NCBI RefSeq assembly: GCF_017357105.1
Contig: NZ_CP100395.1
Coordinates: 62,001-126,000 of the forward strand
Direction of reading: 5' to 3'
Length of the DNA: 64,000 bases
From: Natronosalvus caseinilyticus
GTDB lineage: Archaea > Halobacteriota > Halobacteria > Halobacteriales > Natrialbaceae
How positions within the stretch are numbered: the first letter of the stretch is position 1; each line of letters begins with the position of its first letter. The position numbers and the translations under genes were made by a program. Below, in pieces: positions 8,409 through 17,403 of the stretch. The notes beneath the pieces are model-generated. The model was not told the origin of the DNA and did not search any database. It saw only the letters and a program-made list of their open reading frames with translations.

Positions 8409-8969
8409 ATGAGAACGGAAGACCCGTTGGATATCGAGTACCGATCTCACGACCGGGTACAAAAGCTCACAGACGTTGTCCGATTCTGTGTCGAGGATAT
8501 CAGCTTGTCGTTCGATCGCTGGGATGAACCCTACATTACTGGCCCAGGACTATACTTTGCCATTATCTCTGGATACACGGTACGGGATCACGCTGATCCG
8601 ATGGGAGATAATCGATGGCCAATCTCCAAGTGCCGTGATGTCCTCAACGACGTCGATAGCTTCTACGAAGCGACATCAGACGTTGCTCGCTTACGGGATG
8701 GGGCAGTCGTAATAAGTGTGGACGGGATCGTTCAGGAGCAGATGGTTCGGTTTCGGGATTATGCATCCACATCTGATGAAGACAATGGACACACAGTCGA
8801 GTATGCCGACTGGATGGGTTCACGCCATATGAGTGCCGCCGACACGTCAGCACGACCTGAAGTCATAACGGCCATCACGCTTAGTGCTGAAAACGGGCGT
8901 GTCACCCTTTTTGAGGATGGAGACTATACCACCATGCCTCGGAATGACCTCTACCAAGCGTGGCTATAG
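8409..8969 (+). CDS. dacZ: DacZ-like diadenylate cyclase (c-di-AMP synthase)
   Basis: A DisA_N/DAC-domain protein of 187 residues that would condense two ATP into c-di-AMP. Two diagnostic motifs are present in the right order: RDGAVVISVDG (DGA loop) and MGSRHMSAADTS (the RHxxA/S catalytic motif). The preferred ATG (8409) follows a GGAGG-like stretch; the frame extends upstream to 8226, but that part lies in the cassette end and its 8-bp duplication and is not coding. In haloarchaea DacZ-derived c-di-AMP controls osmotic behaviour. Here the gene lies between Trk, MscS and UspA genes, which fits. The downstream MscS gene converges on it. Confidence 0.8.
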   Translation: MRTEDPLDIEYRSHDRVQKLTDVVRFCVEDISLSFDRWDEPYITGPGLYFAIISGYTVRDHADPMGDNRWPISKCRDVLNDVDSFYEATSDVARLRDGAVVISVDGIVQEQMVRFRDYASTSDEDNGHTVEYADWMGSRHMSAADTSARPEVITAITLSAENGRVTLFEDGDYTTMPRNDLYQAWL

Positions 8970-8992
8970 TCATTTAATCCCTTAGACCTCCG

Positions 8993-10162
8993 TCATCTCC
9001 CTCTCTTATCAGCCCCTTCAGCCGGATACTGATATTCCTTTTCGGTTTCTGATTGATCCGTAAGAGTTTCATTTGGTGATTCGTCTTCAGCTTCGAGAAA
9101 ACTGATTTCACGTTGTGGGAAGGGGATAACAATGTCTGCGTCATCGAATTCGTCGTAGACCAGTCGATTAATCTGGTCAATTGCTCGCTGTTCGCTAAAT
9201 GGATGGGCAACGAAGGCCCAGAGTTCGAAGACGAGCGCAGAATCACCAAATTCGCGGAACATCACTCGTGGTGAGGGTGAGTCGAGGATGAGTGGGATTC
9301 TGTCGCAAACGCCAAGGAGAATCTCTTCGACATCTCGGTAGTCTGTTCCATATGCGACTGTAATTGGTACACGGATTCGCTTTCGCCGTTGTGGAGCTGA
9401 CTCGTTAACGACCGATGCGGAGTTCAACACCGCGTTCGGGACTGTAATTAGGATATTGTCGCGTGTGAGAACCGTCGTACTCCGGATTCCGATGTCAGTG
9501 ACTGTCCCTCGCTGACCGTCCTCCAAGATAATCACGTCTCCGGTTTTATAGGTGTCGTCGAAATACAGTGAAACACCACCGATCAAATTACCGATAGCTT
9601 CCTGTGCAGCCAACCCGAGGATAATTCCGATGATCCCTGCCGAAGCGAGAAACGGGGTGACATCAATCTCCCAAATGACGAGGAGGCTGATCCCAGTCCC
9701 GAGTACGATGAGGAGCGTCCAGAAGTTCTTGAAGATTGGCGAGAATTCATAGTCATTCTCAGTCGCATTCACGGCCTCGATCCATAGTCCTCCGAAGCGT
9801 TTTGCTGTTCGCATCCACAGTACGACGAGTATCGATAGGATAGCGCCGACGAGGAAGTAACTCGATTCGACGACCCCAAGAACGCTTAGACTGAGGTAAA
9901 TCCCACCGAGAGCCACCGAAACGTACAGAGGCATGTGGATCTCCTGGAAAAAAGCACGGTTGATCGAGTCGTCGGGCCACTGGTCGGATTGGTCCAGGAG
10001 TTTATGCCCACTCCACTCGATAAGCCGTGAAAAAAGGTACGAGATGACGAGGATAGCAATGACGAGTACCCACGGCCGATCGCTAAGGGGAATATTGTCG
10101 GCGCTTTGGAGTAGAAATTCCGGGCTGTGAGAGATATCGATCATCGCCAATGTCCTGTCCAT
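8993..10162 (-). CDS. MscS-family mechanosensitive channel
   Basis: A small-conductance osmotic release channel, 389 residues, with about five membrane segments. The pore helix and beta domain are recognisable: FLASAGIIGIILGLAAQEAI, then NLIGGVSLYFDDTYKTGD, then GQRGTVTDIGIRSTTVLTRD. The soluble part after residue 250 is the usual alpha/beta vestibule, with a hydrophilic acidic tail. A TATA-like TTATA lies 20-25 bp before the ATG at 10162, favouring this start over the Met at residue 7. It is a likely safety valve when K+ or turgor rises. Confidence 0.93.
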   Translation of the reverse strand: MDRTLAMIDISHSPEFLLQSADNIPLSDRPWVLVIAILVISYLFSRLIEWSGHKLLDQSDQWPDDSINRAFFQEIHMPLYVSVALGGIYLSLSVLGVVESSYFLVGAILSILVVLWMRTAKRFGGLWIEAVNATENDYEFSPIFKNFWTLLIVLGTGISLLVIWEIDVTPFLASAGIIGIILGLAAQEAIGNLIGGVSLYFDDTYKTGDVIILEDGQRGTVTDIGIRSTTVLTRDNILITVPNAVLNSASVVNESAPQRRKRIRVPITVAYGTDYRDVEEILLGVCDRIPLILDSPSPRVMFREFGDSALVFELWAFVAHPFSEQRAIDQINRLVYDEFDDADIVIPFPQREISFLEAEDESPNETLTDQSETEKEYQYPAEGADKRGR

Positions 10163-10233
10163 AGTTGATTCCGGGTATAAGTGTGTAGTGAGTGGTTCTC
10201 GAACTCATTTCGGGCTTCCGATTTCCACCAACG

Positions 10234-11118
10234 TTAGAGACGAGGTATTTCGCGTCGGAGGCGTGTGGTGAGCCGTAACAGTCGAGAGGGGAGATTTCGG
10301 TATTCTTGGACCATCAGCACCGAGCTAGCTGATCGTCGCCCTACCTGTTCTGGAAGCGACCCGATAACAGAACGACGGAAGAGGTCTTCGGATGTCGCTC
10401 CGAGAACGACGAGATCAGCGTTCTGCGATTGGTCCACTATCGTATCTCCAACAGAGTCACTCTCCACAATTTCTTGAGTGATTACTGGAACGCCCGTGAA
10501 GCCGGCGATAACACTGGCTAACATTGTTTCTTTTTCGTCATGTGTTGTTGCCGTCTCGTTAGGTGAGTTGACGATGATAACATGGATCTCTGCATCGTGA
10601 ACGCGAGCGAGGGAGCCTGCTACGGTTGCTGCTAGGTCGGTGTTCGGACCTCCAGCGATGGGAAGCAGAATACGCTGTAGTTCCTCGTTGTCGTCCATCC
10701 GTTTAACGAGTACATCACACGGTGCTTTTCGGAGTACCTGATCAAGATGTGATCCTAGGATGATGTCTCGACGACGTGGGCGCCCTCGCCATCCCATGAG
10801 AGTCGTCTCAATGTCTTGTTCCTCTGCTCTGCTGAGGATTCCGCTCGCTATCGAACGAGCAAATCGAATGCGGCTCGTTACCTCGATAGCCTGATCGTTG
10901 ACGATATCAGCAGCATAGTCGAGAACCTCACGCTCATCATCGATGAGCCGGTTGCCTTCAGAAAGCGGCAACTGCTGGGGAACTCGGACCACCGTCAGCA
11001 GTTCAAGTGGACGCCTGGTGTCGGCCGCGATATCTGCAGCTGTCGAAACAAGTTGGTCTGCCGTCTCTGGATTCGAGATCGGAACGAGAATTGAGCCCTG
11101 TGTGGTCGTAGTAGTCAT
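10234..11118 (-). CDS. Universal stress protein with two USP domains
   Basis: A cytoplasmic stress protein of about 294 residues. Domain one begins SILVPISNPETADQLV and ends in a GSHLDQVLRKAPCDVLVK block. Domain two begins RILLPIAGGPNTD and ends LVVLGATSEDLFRRSVIGSL plus SSVLMV. The G-2x-G-9x-G(S/T) ATP-binding pattern of ATP-binding USPs is only partly conserved. Met at 11118 is preferred to the upstream Met because the USP fold starts eight residues later. It lies next to the MscS gene on the same strand. Confidence 0.88.
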   Translation of the reverse strand: MTTTTTQGSILVPISNPETADQLVSTAADIAADTRRPLELLTVVRVPQQLPLSEGNRLIDDEREVLDYAADIVNDQAIEVTSRIRFARSIASGILSRAEEQDIETTLMGWRGRPRRRDIILGSHLDQVLRKAPCDVLVKRMDDNEELQRILLPIAGGPNTDLAATVAGSLARVHDAEIHVIIVNSPNETATTHDEKETMLASVIAGFTGVPVITQEIVESDSVGDTIVDQSQNADLVVLGATSEDLFRRSVIGSLPEQVGRRSASSVLMVQEYRNLPSRLLRLTTRLRREIPRL

Positions 11119-11232
11119 TACGTATTGAATGTTCCACACCAGATTTAGGAGTTCGGTCTGAACAATATGTGAGAAAAATAAATTGATTTACAACGATACC
11201 GGAGGAGTTCAGCTTTGAATTACTGCTCCTCG

Positions 11233-11517
11233 CTATCGAAATTCCAAGTCCTCGTGTAACCGGCGTTTGTTCCGTAAGCGCAACTCTTTAAGGGACACGT
11301 CTTCGGTGAGTATCGTTCGAATCTTGTCCAGGAGCTGTTCCGAGGCGAGGAAGTCGGGAACGATAGCTCGGCCAGCTCGGCAGCGCCGCCAGTCGAGTGC
11401 AAACAGTCCGGTGGCGGACAGATCAGTAGAACGACCGTTGATAAGCATACCAGCGTGCCCCGTAGTGGTTGGGCCATAACAGGGCACGCCAGTACCCCAT
11501 AGCCGGTAGGGCCTCAA
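11233..11517 (-). CDS. Hypothetical protein fragment
   Basis: The last 70 residues (from GMLINGRSTDLSATGLF to the end HEDLEFR) read like a genuine alpha-helical protein; the first 20 residues do not. It is probably the 3' remnant of a larger gene. The family is not recognised. It ends just downstream of the UspA gene and runs antisense to the leader of the TrmB gene. Confidence 0.35.
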   Translation of the reverse strand: MRPYRLWGTGVPCYGPTTTGHAGMLINGRSTDLSATGLFALDWRRCRAGRAIVPDFLASEQLLDKIRTILTEDVSLKELRLRNKRRLHEDLEFR

Positions 11518-11666
11518 GTAGCTTGTGTGATTATCTGAGTGAACGTTTATCCTCTCTCAATCCATCTGAAATGGAATTCAGCTTTGACAGGAACCGGCTA
11601 CACGAATCCTTTTCCGTCCCCATCTCTTATCGGGCACGTTCGAAGAATCGGACTTGGGGTTGGGCC

Positions 11667-12488
11667 ATGACTCAGGAAGAACGTATCTCGGAGGCGATTA
11701 ATCTGCTACAGGAACTCGGGCTCAAGGAGTACGAAGCGCGCTGTTTTCTGGCGCTCACACAGCTGTCCACCGGCACGGCGAAAGAGATTAACGAAATCTC
11801 CGAGGTGCCTCGGACGCGAGTGTACGATGCAATCGGTGTACTCGAGTCAGAAGGGTTAGTCGAAGTACAGCACGCGAACCCGCAGCGGTTTCGAGCCGTG
11901 GGGATCGACGAGGCGACGCGGACGCTTCGCCGAAAATACGACACCCGTATCGAATCGCTCGAATCGAATCTTCAGACTATTGAGCGGCGAAAACTCGAGG
12001 AGGATGACACCCAGCTCCAGGAGGTGTGGTCGCTGATGGGCAACGAAGCGATCGAGTCCCGGACGCTCGACCTCATCGACGAAGCGGAGTCGGAAATCGC
12101 CCTGCTCGTCGTCGACGAGGAACTGCTGTCGGACGCGCTGTTCGAGCGCCTCGACGCGGCCCGAGAACGAGACCTCTCGATTTTGCTCGGCGGACGAACG
12201 GCGTCGATCACCGAGCAACTCGGAACGGGACTTCCCAACATACGCACGTTCGAAACCGGGTTGGACTGGCTCACCGGACCGACGATCGCCCACGAGGTCG
12301 CGATCAGTCGAATCTTGCTCGTCGACCGCGAGACGTTGCTGATCGGCTCCTATTATCCAGACGCCGACGACGGGAAGGCGAAAGAGCAGGCGGTGTTCGC
12401 ACGCGGTCTCGAAAACGGAATCGTGGTGCTTTTGCGCCGGCTGGTGTCAGCTGGGTTGACCACGTCGAAGGATCCGGGAAAGGCGTAG
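11667..12488 (+). CDS. TrmB-family transcriptional regulator
   Basis: A DNA-binding regulator of 273 residues. The N-terminal winged helix (residues 10-80) has the TrmB pattern GLKEYEARCFLALTQL...GTAKEI...VPRTRVYDAIGVLE. A coiled helix follows (IESLESNLQTIERRKLEE), then a phospholipase-D-like regulatory domain seen in many haloarchaeal TrmB proteins. The ATG at 11667 removes a 66-residue non-conserved leader. It is a paralogue of 12918-13700 and of the broken copy at 43860-44498. TrmB proteins usually sense sugars; no sugar gene adjoins it, so the ligand is unknown. Confidence 0.9.
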   Translation: MTQEERISEAINLLQELGLKEYEARCFLALTQLSTGTAKEINEISEVPRTRVYDAIGVLESEGLVEVQHANPQRFRAVGIDEATRTLRRKYDTRIESLESNLQTIERRKLEEDDTQLQEVWSLMGNEAIESRTLDLIDEAESEIALLVVDEELLSDALFERLDAARERDLSILLGGRTASITEQLGTGLPNIRTFETGLDWLTGPTIAHEVAISRILLVDRETLLIGSYYPDADDGKAKEQAVFARGLENGIVVLLRRLVSAGLTTSKDPGKA

Positions 12489-12561
12489 ACAGCTCCGTGA
12501 GTAGTCGGTTGTGGGTCCGGGTTACGCGATTGGAGATCGGTCTCCTGACCGATGTGCAGCT

Positions 12562-12850
12562 CTACGGAGAAGAGGGATCGATCGCTTCAGAGACGACCAG
12601 CTCGCCACTGTCGAATCGGGCCTGATAGCGATCGATCGAAATGGTGACAGCGATCGATTCCGATTTCCGCTCTCGGACGAGGATATCGAGCGCCTCCGGG
12701 TCGACGTGTTCGTAAAGGCTTGTCTCGAGCACGGTCAGCAACTCGGTTGGGTCGACGCTCTCCATGGTCGCGAGGGCGTCGATCACCGCGAGACTTGGTG
12801 CCGTGGCCGACCAGTCGTACCTTCTCGATCACTTGCGACCATTGCTCGTC
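12562..12850 (-). pseudogene. HalOD1 output-domain gene, probable one-base frameshift
   Basis: The downstream frame (12562-12786, GTG start) encodes a HalOD1 domain (SVDPTELLTVLETSLYEHVD, FDSGELVVSEA). The same frame upstream reads DWSATAPSLAVIDALA, the usual HalOD1 beginning, but no start codon precedes it before a stop. One frame over, an ATG with MVASDREG leads directly into this point. A single missing base near 12820 would join them into a normal protein of about 90 residues. HalOD1 is a small haloarchaeal output domain of unknown activity. It may still be expressed from the internal GTG. Confidence 0.6.
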
Positions 12851-12917
12851 TAATGCGGCCGAGCGGTATTAAGTTGGTGTGATAATGTGAGTGAATTTTT
12901 GGACAGTATCACGCCGA

Positions 12918-13700
12918 TCAAGTGCCGTCGAGTCGCCACGCGAAGATGGATCGCAGGACGACGACGAGGCTGTTGCGGTCGCCAGCGCCCCAGATCGCCG
13001 TCTCCTCGATATCGTCGGCGTCGGCGGCCTCGTCCTCGAGCACACTGACGAGCGCCGTCTCTTCGTCGGTGATCAACAGGCTCCCGGCGGGTGTATCCCG
13101 CCACCCCCAGAGGGTTTCGAACAACTCGATCGACGATACCTCTTCCCGAACGCGATCTTCGACCGCTTCCGAGATGCCCGCCAGATAGATCTCGACCCCG
13201 CGGTCGGCGGCGTCCCGTAGCGCCTCGAGGTGGTCGTCTGTGAGCAACTCATCGACGGTCATGTAGACGATTTGCTCGTCGGCCTCGGCGATGAACTCGT
13301 CGATGCGGGACGAAACTGCTTCCCGACCGGTGACCGTCCAGACGCCGTACTGCTCGCGCTGTGGCTGGGCGGGGCCGATCGTCTCCAAATACTCCGAGAG
13401 TTCGGTAATCGTGGCTTCGCGTTTGGTATTGAGCATACGGACGATGGTCTCCTTCGAGATCACCGTAAATTTCCGCGGCGTCGTGTGCTGGATATCGATG
13501 AATCCCATCTCGTGAAGTCGATCAGCCGCTTCGTACACCCGAGTCCGGGGAACGTTGTTGATGCGGGTGATGTCTTGGGCGGTACCCGTCCCGAGTCGAA
13601 GGAGATTGATGAGCGTCTGGGCTTCGTATTGTGATAAGCCGAGATCCTGTAATCGGTCGAGCGCCTCGGCTTCAGCCTGCTCTTCGTCAAACGATACCAT
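12918..13700 (-). CDS. TrmB-family transcriptional regulator (paralogue)
   Basis: A 260-residue protein with winged helix GLSQYEAQTLINLLRLGTGT...NNVPRTRVYEAADRLHEMGF and an adjoining PLD-like regulatory domain (VWTVTGREAVSSRIDEFI, TVDELLTDDHLEALRDA). The end (AIWGAGDRNSLVVVLRSIFA) is the conserved haloarchaeal TrmB tail. It is intact here; a closely related, truncated and frameshifted copy lies at 43860-44498. Confidence 0.9.
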   Translation of the reverse strand: MVSFDEEQAEAEALDRLQDLGLSQYEAQTLINLLRLGTGTAQDITRINNVPRTRVYEAADRLHEMGFIDIQHTTPRKFTVISKETIVRMLNTKREATITELSEYLETIGPAQPQREQYGVWTVTGREAVSSRIDEFIAEADEQIVYMTVDELLTDDHLEALRDAADRGVEIYLAGISEAVEDRVREEVSSIELFETLWGWRDTPAGSLLITDEETALVSVLEDEAADADDIEETAIWGAGDRNSLVVVLRSIFAWRLDGT

Positions 13701-13783
13701 AGTGGGTCAGACGAGGGTGAGTGCAAAAAAGCCCCCCTCAAAGCGGCACGCTCGAATCCGCCTCGAGCCAGTCGGTGAGCAGA

Positions 13784-14116
13784 CTACTCGAGTTCAGTAG
13801 TGACGAACTGGTGCAGTTTTTCGACACGGTCGTTCGGATGATAGTGAACCGTTTCCGTTCGATTGTCGTACTCGACGAGGCCGGCGTCTTCCAGTTTCGG
13901 GAGATGGTTGTGATACAGATCGAGACGGAGTCGGTCGGAGGGGATCGCTTCAGTTGACTCTGGGAGAATTTCGGGCGACATGTGTTCGATGAGTGCGTCA
14001 ATTGCCACGGAATTCCGCTCGCTTTCGATTAGCTTATCGAGAACCGACCGGCGGTGTTGATTGGCGACGAGGTGCAGTGCTGTTTCGGTCGAAACAGTGT
14101 GGGTGATGTGACTCAT
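13784..14116 (-). CDS. DUF7344 winged-helix protein
   Basis: A 110-residue haloarchaeal regulator-like protein. It has the family pattern ALHLVANQHRRSVLDKLIES, then a central LDLYHNHLPKLEDAGLVEYD wing and a HPND-type end. DUF7344 proteins are thought to bind DNA through an ArsR-like winged helix, though targets are unknown. Two further family members lie in this window (34767-35123 and 63811-64000). Confidence 0.85.
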   Translation of the reverse strand: MSHITHTVSTETALHLVANQHRRSVLDKLIESERNSVAIDALIEHMSPEILPESTEAIPSDRLRLDLYHNHLPKLEDAGLVEYDNRTETVHYHPNDRVEKLHQFVTTELE

Positions 14117-14514
14117 CGTTGTTCTCCTGTAACTGAATAATGGTTGCTATAGGGATTAACTCCGTACTTCACTCAGATTCTCACATCTCAGATGTCGAAA
14201 GACTACAAATGGGCGGAAGAATCTTCTAAGCAACGATGGTTGGGAACACTGATAGACCGGGTCTGAGAGACACACTCCACAGAACCTGTCGATTAGCGAC
14301 TCCATGGTCAAGGTCAGAGCACGCTGAATATGTGCCGTGTCTGCAGCACGACTCGACGAACAGTAGCTGACCTCGAAAAAATCCGACGATCAGTCCGTAC
14401 GTTGTTGTAAGCGTGCGATTCATGTAAAGTATGTCTGAAAATGAAGATTCCAACAAAGTCCGCCAAAACATTTGGGAAGAATCGGTATCCCGTTAATATT
14501 CATTGGTAGACGTA

Positions 14515-14982
14515 GTGACTGGGAGTGCGTATACTACTCGACGAGACGATCGTGCCTATGATATTCTAGTGGTGGAACCAGATTCCGAGAGTGTCTCGCG
14601 ATTCACTGAGTCACTCGAGGCGGCAGCGAATACGAACACGATAACGATTGTCTCCACCAGCGCTGACGCGTTGGATTTCGTCAATCAACGCGGCGACTAT
14701 ACCGAGGCGCCACGACCCGATCTCATCCTGCTTGATCTCCACCTCCTCGATGCGAGTGGAACCGAGCTGCTCGCCGAAGTCAAAAATCTTCCTCACGTTC
14801 GCCAGATTCCGATCCTCGTACTGACTTCCTCGGATGCGCCGGAAGATATCTACCAGTCGTACGAACTCCATGCGAACGCCTATCTGCAAAAGCCAGCGTC
14901 GGCAGACGAGTCCGATCAGCTCGTCCGGGCGATCGAGGACTTCTGGCTCACCTCCGCTCACCTGCCGCCGAAGGGACAATAA
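14515..14982 (+). CDS. Response-regulator receiver domain protein (Rcp1/CheY type)
   Basis: A single receiver domain of about 155 residues without an output domain. The acidic pocket is altered on the first strand (LVVEPDSES instead of a paired D/E-D). The phosphoacceptor Asp is in LILLDLHLLD, the Thr/Ser in VLTSSD and the Lys in LQKPAS. There is no ATG; GTG at 14515 or TTG at 14503 must be used. A TTAATATTC stretch just upstream could be a TATA element for a leaderless transcript. The partner kinase is not in the window. Confidence 0.85.
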   Translation: MTGSAYTTRRDDRAYDILVVEPDSESVSRFTESLEAAANTNTITIVSTSADALDFVNQRGDYTEAPRPDLILLDLHLLDASGTELLAEVKNLPHVRQIPILVLTSSDAPEDIYQSYELHANAYLQKPASADESDQLVRAIEDFWLTSAHLPPKGQ

Positions 14983-15107
14983 GCGCTCTTCTCCGGGAAA
15001 CGAGCATAATGTCGAGAGAGATAGGGCCGGTTCAAGTCGATTATGAGCAGCAGTGGTACCTCCCAACTCTTCTGATGAGTGAACGGGTAATCGAGCGTGT
15101 ATGGCAC

Positions 15108-15584
15108 TCAAACCACGAGCGTGTTGCCGTTCACGCGAAGCCACTCACAACGATCTTTGTAATCCGGGAAACGGGTCCACCGTATTCCAGAACGCGTCTG
15201 AGTGATCGTCATGGACGCTGTGAGCCAGCTCGTGAACGATCACGTAGTCTTGAATCCGAATGGACGCGAGGATCAACCGCCAGTTCAGCTGGATCGTGCT
15301 GTCGAGATACTCGCCCTAGCTCCCCTCGAGTTCTCCGACCTCGATCGGGATGGCTGAGGGGCCGAGTTTCGCCTCGTAGCGCTCACTTTGTTCGGGGAGA
15401 TCAGCCTCGGCTTGTCGAAGGTACCAGTCGACGATCGCTTGGCGCTTGCGGCAGATACTGACGTGGCCGCTCGGCGCGTCGAACCGATGGGTGCGGAGGG
15501 TGACTCGTTCTCGTCGAGCGAGAGCCGCGGCCCGGGATCTCGGCCTTATTTCGTCAAGGTAGTACTGGCGGCCCTGGTAGGAGG
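15108..15584 (-). pseudogene. SprT-like/YgjP (DUF45, M48-type) metallopeptidase, broken
   Basis: The minus strand reads YQGRQYYLDEIRPRSRAAAL, then CRKRQAIVDWYLRQAEADL, a TAG where homologues have Trp (before GEYLDSTIQLNWRLILASI), then the zinc motif VIVHELAHSVHDDHSDAFWN. After NTV the frame shifts, and the normal ending PDYKDRCEWLRVNGNTLVV continues in another frame to TGA at 15108. So there is one nonsense mutation and one frameshift. The HELAH zinc site and the second histidine are intact. Plus-strand frames over this DNA are shadows. Confidence 0.85.
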
Positions 15585-15734
15585 GTATTCTCCTATTTGG
15601 ACTGCACTTTTGAGTCCGAGAACTCCCGATTCTTTGACGTCAAGAATAGATGAACCCAATGTCTCAGTACACGTGCGAATTGAGCATACCCAACCCAACA
15701 GAAAGACTATACATTTTCGTAATATGGTAGCCAT

Positions 15735-16145
15735 ATGAAACGACGCTCTTTGCTCACCGGTGGGCTACTACTTGGAATAAGCGGTTGTCTGGGAAGCATC
15801 GGCAGTACCTCAGACCCTGAAATCGATTGGGAGACGAAACAGGGTACGGGTACTGGTGAGGGAGGCGATATGGTTGGTTTCTACCATAGAGGTGGTGACA
15901 CTTTGGATTTGACCGAAGGAACACTCGAACCCGGGTATACCGGAGATGTAGACGTTCGTTTTGTCGGATTTGACCACTCAACCGAGAAAATCAGCAACGG
16001 CGATGATATCGCAGTTGGGACTGCTGCAACCACACCGCGATCAGAGTTTGTGAAGGGCGAAATAGTCCAGTTACGATGGACTGCCGGAGACGAGAGTGAA
16101 AGCATTGTTCTCGCCGAACACGAATGGACTCCACCATCTCCGTAA
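15735..16145 (+). CDS. Tat-exported lipoprotein, pilin-like domain
   Basis: A 136-residue secreted lipoprotein. The N-terminus has KRRSLL followed by a hydrophobic stretch and lipobox LLGISGC, typical of haloarchaeal Tat lipoproteins. The rest resembles the C-terminal beta-rich part of archaeal type IV pilin domains (GEIVQLRWTAGDESESIVLA). Function is unknown. A cassette-family subterminal sequence begins about 80 bp after the stop (16226-16290), suggesting the gene once rode in such a cassette. Confidence 0.75.
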   Translation: MKRRSLLTGGLLLGISGCLGSIGSTSDPEIDWETKQGTGTGEGGDMVGFYHRGGDTLDLTEGTLEPGYTGDVDVRFVGFDHSTEKISNGDDIAVGTAATTPRSEFVKGEIVQLRWTAGDESESIVLAEHEWTPPSP

Positions 16146-16225
16146 CGTTATCCTATATGTAGGAGACTGTTTCGACAGCAATCGGAAAGGTCGAATGGTT
16201 CTTCGATACCTGCACTACCTGTACT

Positions 16226-16420
16226 GAGCGTTCGACCTTCACGTTGATCCCTCCTCAGTCCGTGCAACATTCGCGCTATGGATTCAGCACAGCCTTGACG
16301 AACTATCGGAGTGCGGTCAGTAGCGGTGTATGAGATACAGAGGATGGATGCAGCACAGTGGCGCCGTTTATTTCGCGCGCTCAGATCGGAACCAACCGCT
16401 ACACACGAATGCGAACTGAA
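16226..16420. repeat. Two cassette-family ends back to back (R end then L end)
   Basis: 16226-16290 matches the R-type subterminal sequence (GAGCGTTCGACC ... CATTCGCGCTATGGATTCAG) also found at 17692 and 24418. 16334-16420 matches the L-type sequence (ATACAGAGGATGGATGCAGC ... TTTATTTC ... CTACACACGAATGC) found at 24013, 29047 and, inverted, at 48127 and 61690. The terminal GGCTCTGTT repeats are not recognisable here, so the junction has decayed. Confidence 0.6.
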
Positions 16421-16455
16421 CGGTCCCTCCCACGGTAGCAGAGAAGTGTGCGATA

Positions 16456-16650
16456 TCAGTTCGACATGGTCTCGACTTGGGAGTCAAGGTCCACGTGTAG
16501 TCTCTCTAAACTGCTCTCGCCACACGGACACTGGTTTAGTAATCCAATGCCGATAAGAAATACCGATCCGTCGCTCTTGATTTTGACGGTGTGGATTTCA
16601 CCACAACTACTGCACCGTGCAACGGTCTTCTCAGCCTTAGTATAGGACAT
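16456..16650 (-). CDS. Small zinc-ribbon protein
   Basis: Sixty-four residues with two probable zinc knuckles, CSSCG near residue 13 and CPCG near residue 42, spaced by a hydrophobic GSVFLIGIG segment. The same layout (C-x2-C-G, then an xIG turn, then C-x-C-G) occurs at 22941-23123 and 31971-32126. It is flanked on its downstream side by an L-type cassette end. Confidence 0.65.
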   Translation of the reverse strand: MSYTKAEKTVARCSSCGEIHTVKIKSDGSVFLIGIGLLNQCPCGESSLERLHVDLDSQVETMSN

Positions 16651-16821
16651 ACCACATACGTCATCACGGCCCAGGATAAAGGCGTTTCAAAAAAATATTG
16701 GAATAAACTAAGATAAATCAGAGAACGTAACCATAATGAATGTACACATATCTGCTAATCGGTAATTGTGTTTTCTCACTGTGTAGCTTTTCGAGTGAAC
16801 GAATAGCTTTTCCCTATAAAT

Positions 16822-17325
16822 ATGTACTATAGCCCAGTGACCAGTGACGAAATTGATAACGTCGATAAGGGAATCCTCTATCTGCTCCAACAGGATGCCC
16901 GAGGAAACACGGTTACCGAGATTGGCGAGAAAGTCGGTGTTTCCTCCAGTACAGTCGCCAACCGGATCAATCGCCTCGAAGAACATGGTGTCATCCTCGG
17001 CTACCATCCCATCGTCAAGTACAGAGAAACCGGGCTGGGCCATCACCTGCTCGTGACTGCGACGATCCCGCTTACAGATCGAGAGGAACTGTTAGATGAC
17101 ATTATGGAAGTCTCCGGGGTCGTAAGCATCCGTGAGTTATTGACAAATTCCGAGAACTTGTCATTAGAATTGGTCGGTCACACCCAAGAAGACCTTGAGG
17201 AGAGCATCGAAGACTTGGACAAGCTCGGTGTACATATCGAACAGATGGAGATTATGAAACAAGAACGATCCAATCCATACAATCACTTTGGAAAAGAGTT
17301 CGCAGACGAGGAACCCGATGGTTGA
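16822..17325 (+). CDS. Lrp/AsnC-family transcriptional regulator
   Basis: A 167-residue DNA-binding protein. The helix-turn-helix is at residues 10-60 (DEIDNVDKGILYLLQQDARG, then VSSSTVANRINRLEEHGVI) and the effector/oligomerisation (RAM-like) domain follows (GHHLLVTATIPLTDREELLD, VVSIRELLTNSENLSLELVG). CCCTATAAATATG spans the start, so the TATA box and initiation are close; a later in-frame start is possible. A HalOD1 gene follows on the same strand. Confidence 0.9.
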   Translation: MYYSPVTSDEIDNVDKGILYLLQQDARGNTVTEIGEKVGVSSSTVANRINRLEEHGVILGYHPIVKYRETGLGHHLLVTATIPLTDREELLDDIMEVSGVVSIRELLTNSENLSLELVGHTQEDLEESIEDLDKLGVHIEQMEIMKQERSNPYNHFGKEFADEEPDG

Positions 17326-17403
17326 TTTCCAGACTGGTTTAAGCCCCTCTGGAAATTGTTTAACTTCCGACAGGTTCAAGAAGGGCGCTGGCCTACAGGG
17401 GTT

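Noticed and set aside
15009-15461. 150-codon plus-strand ORF
   Set aside because: It is antisense to the recognisable HELAH protease pseudogene and shows no protein features.
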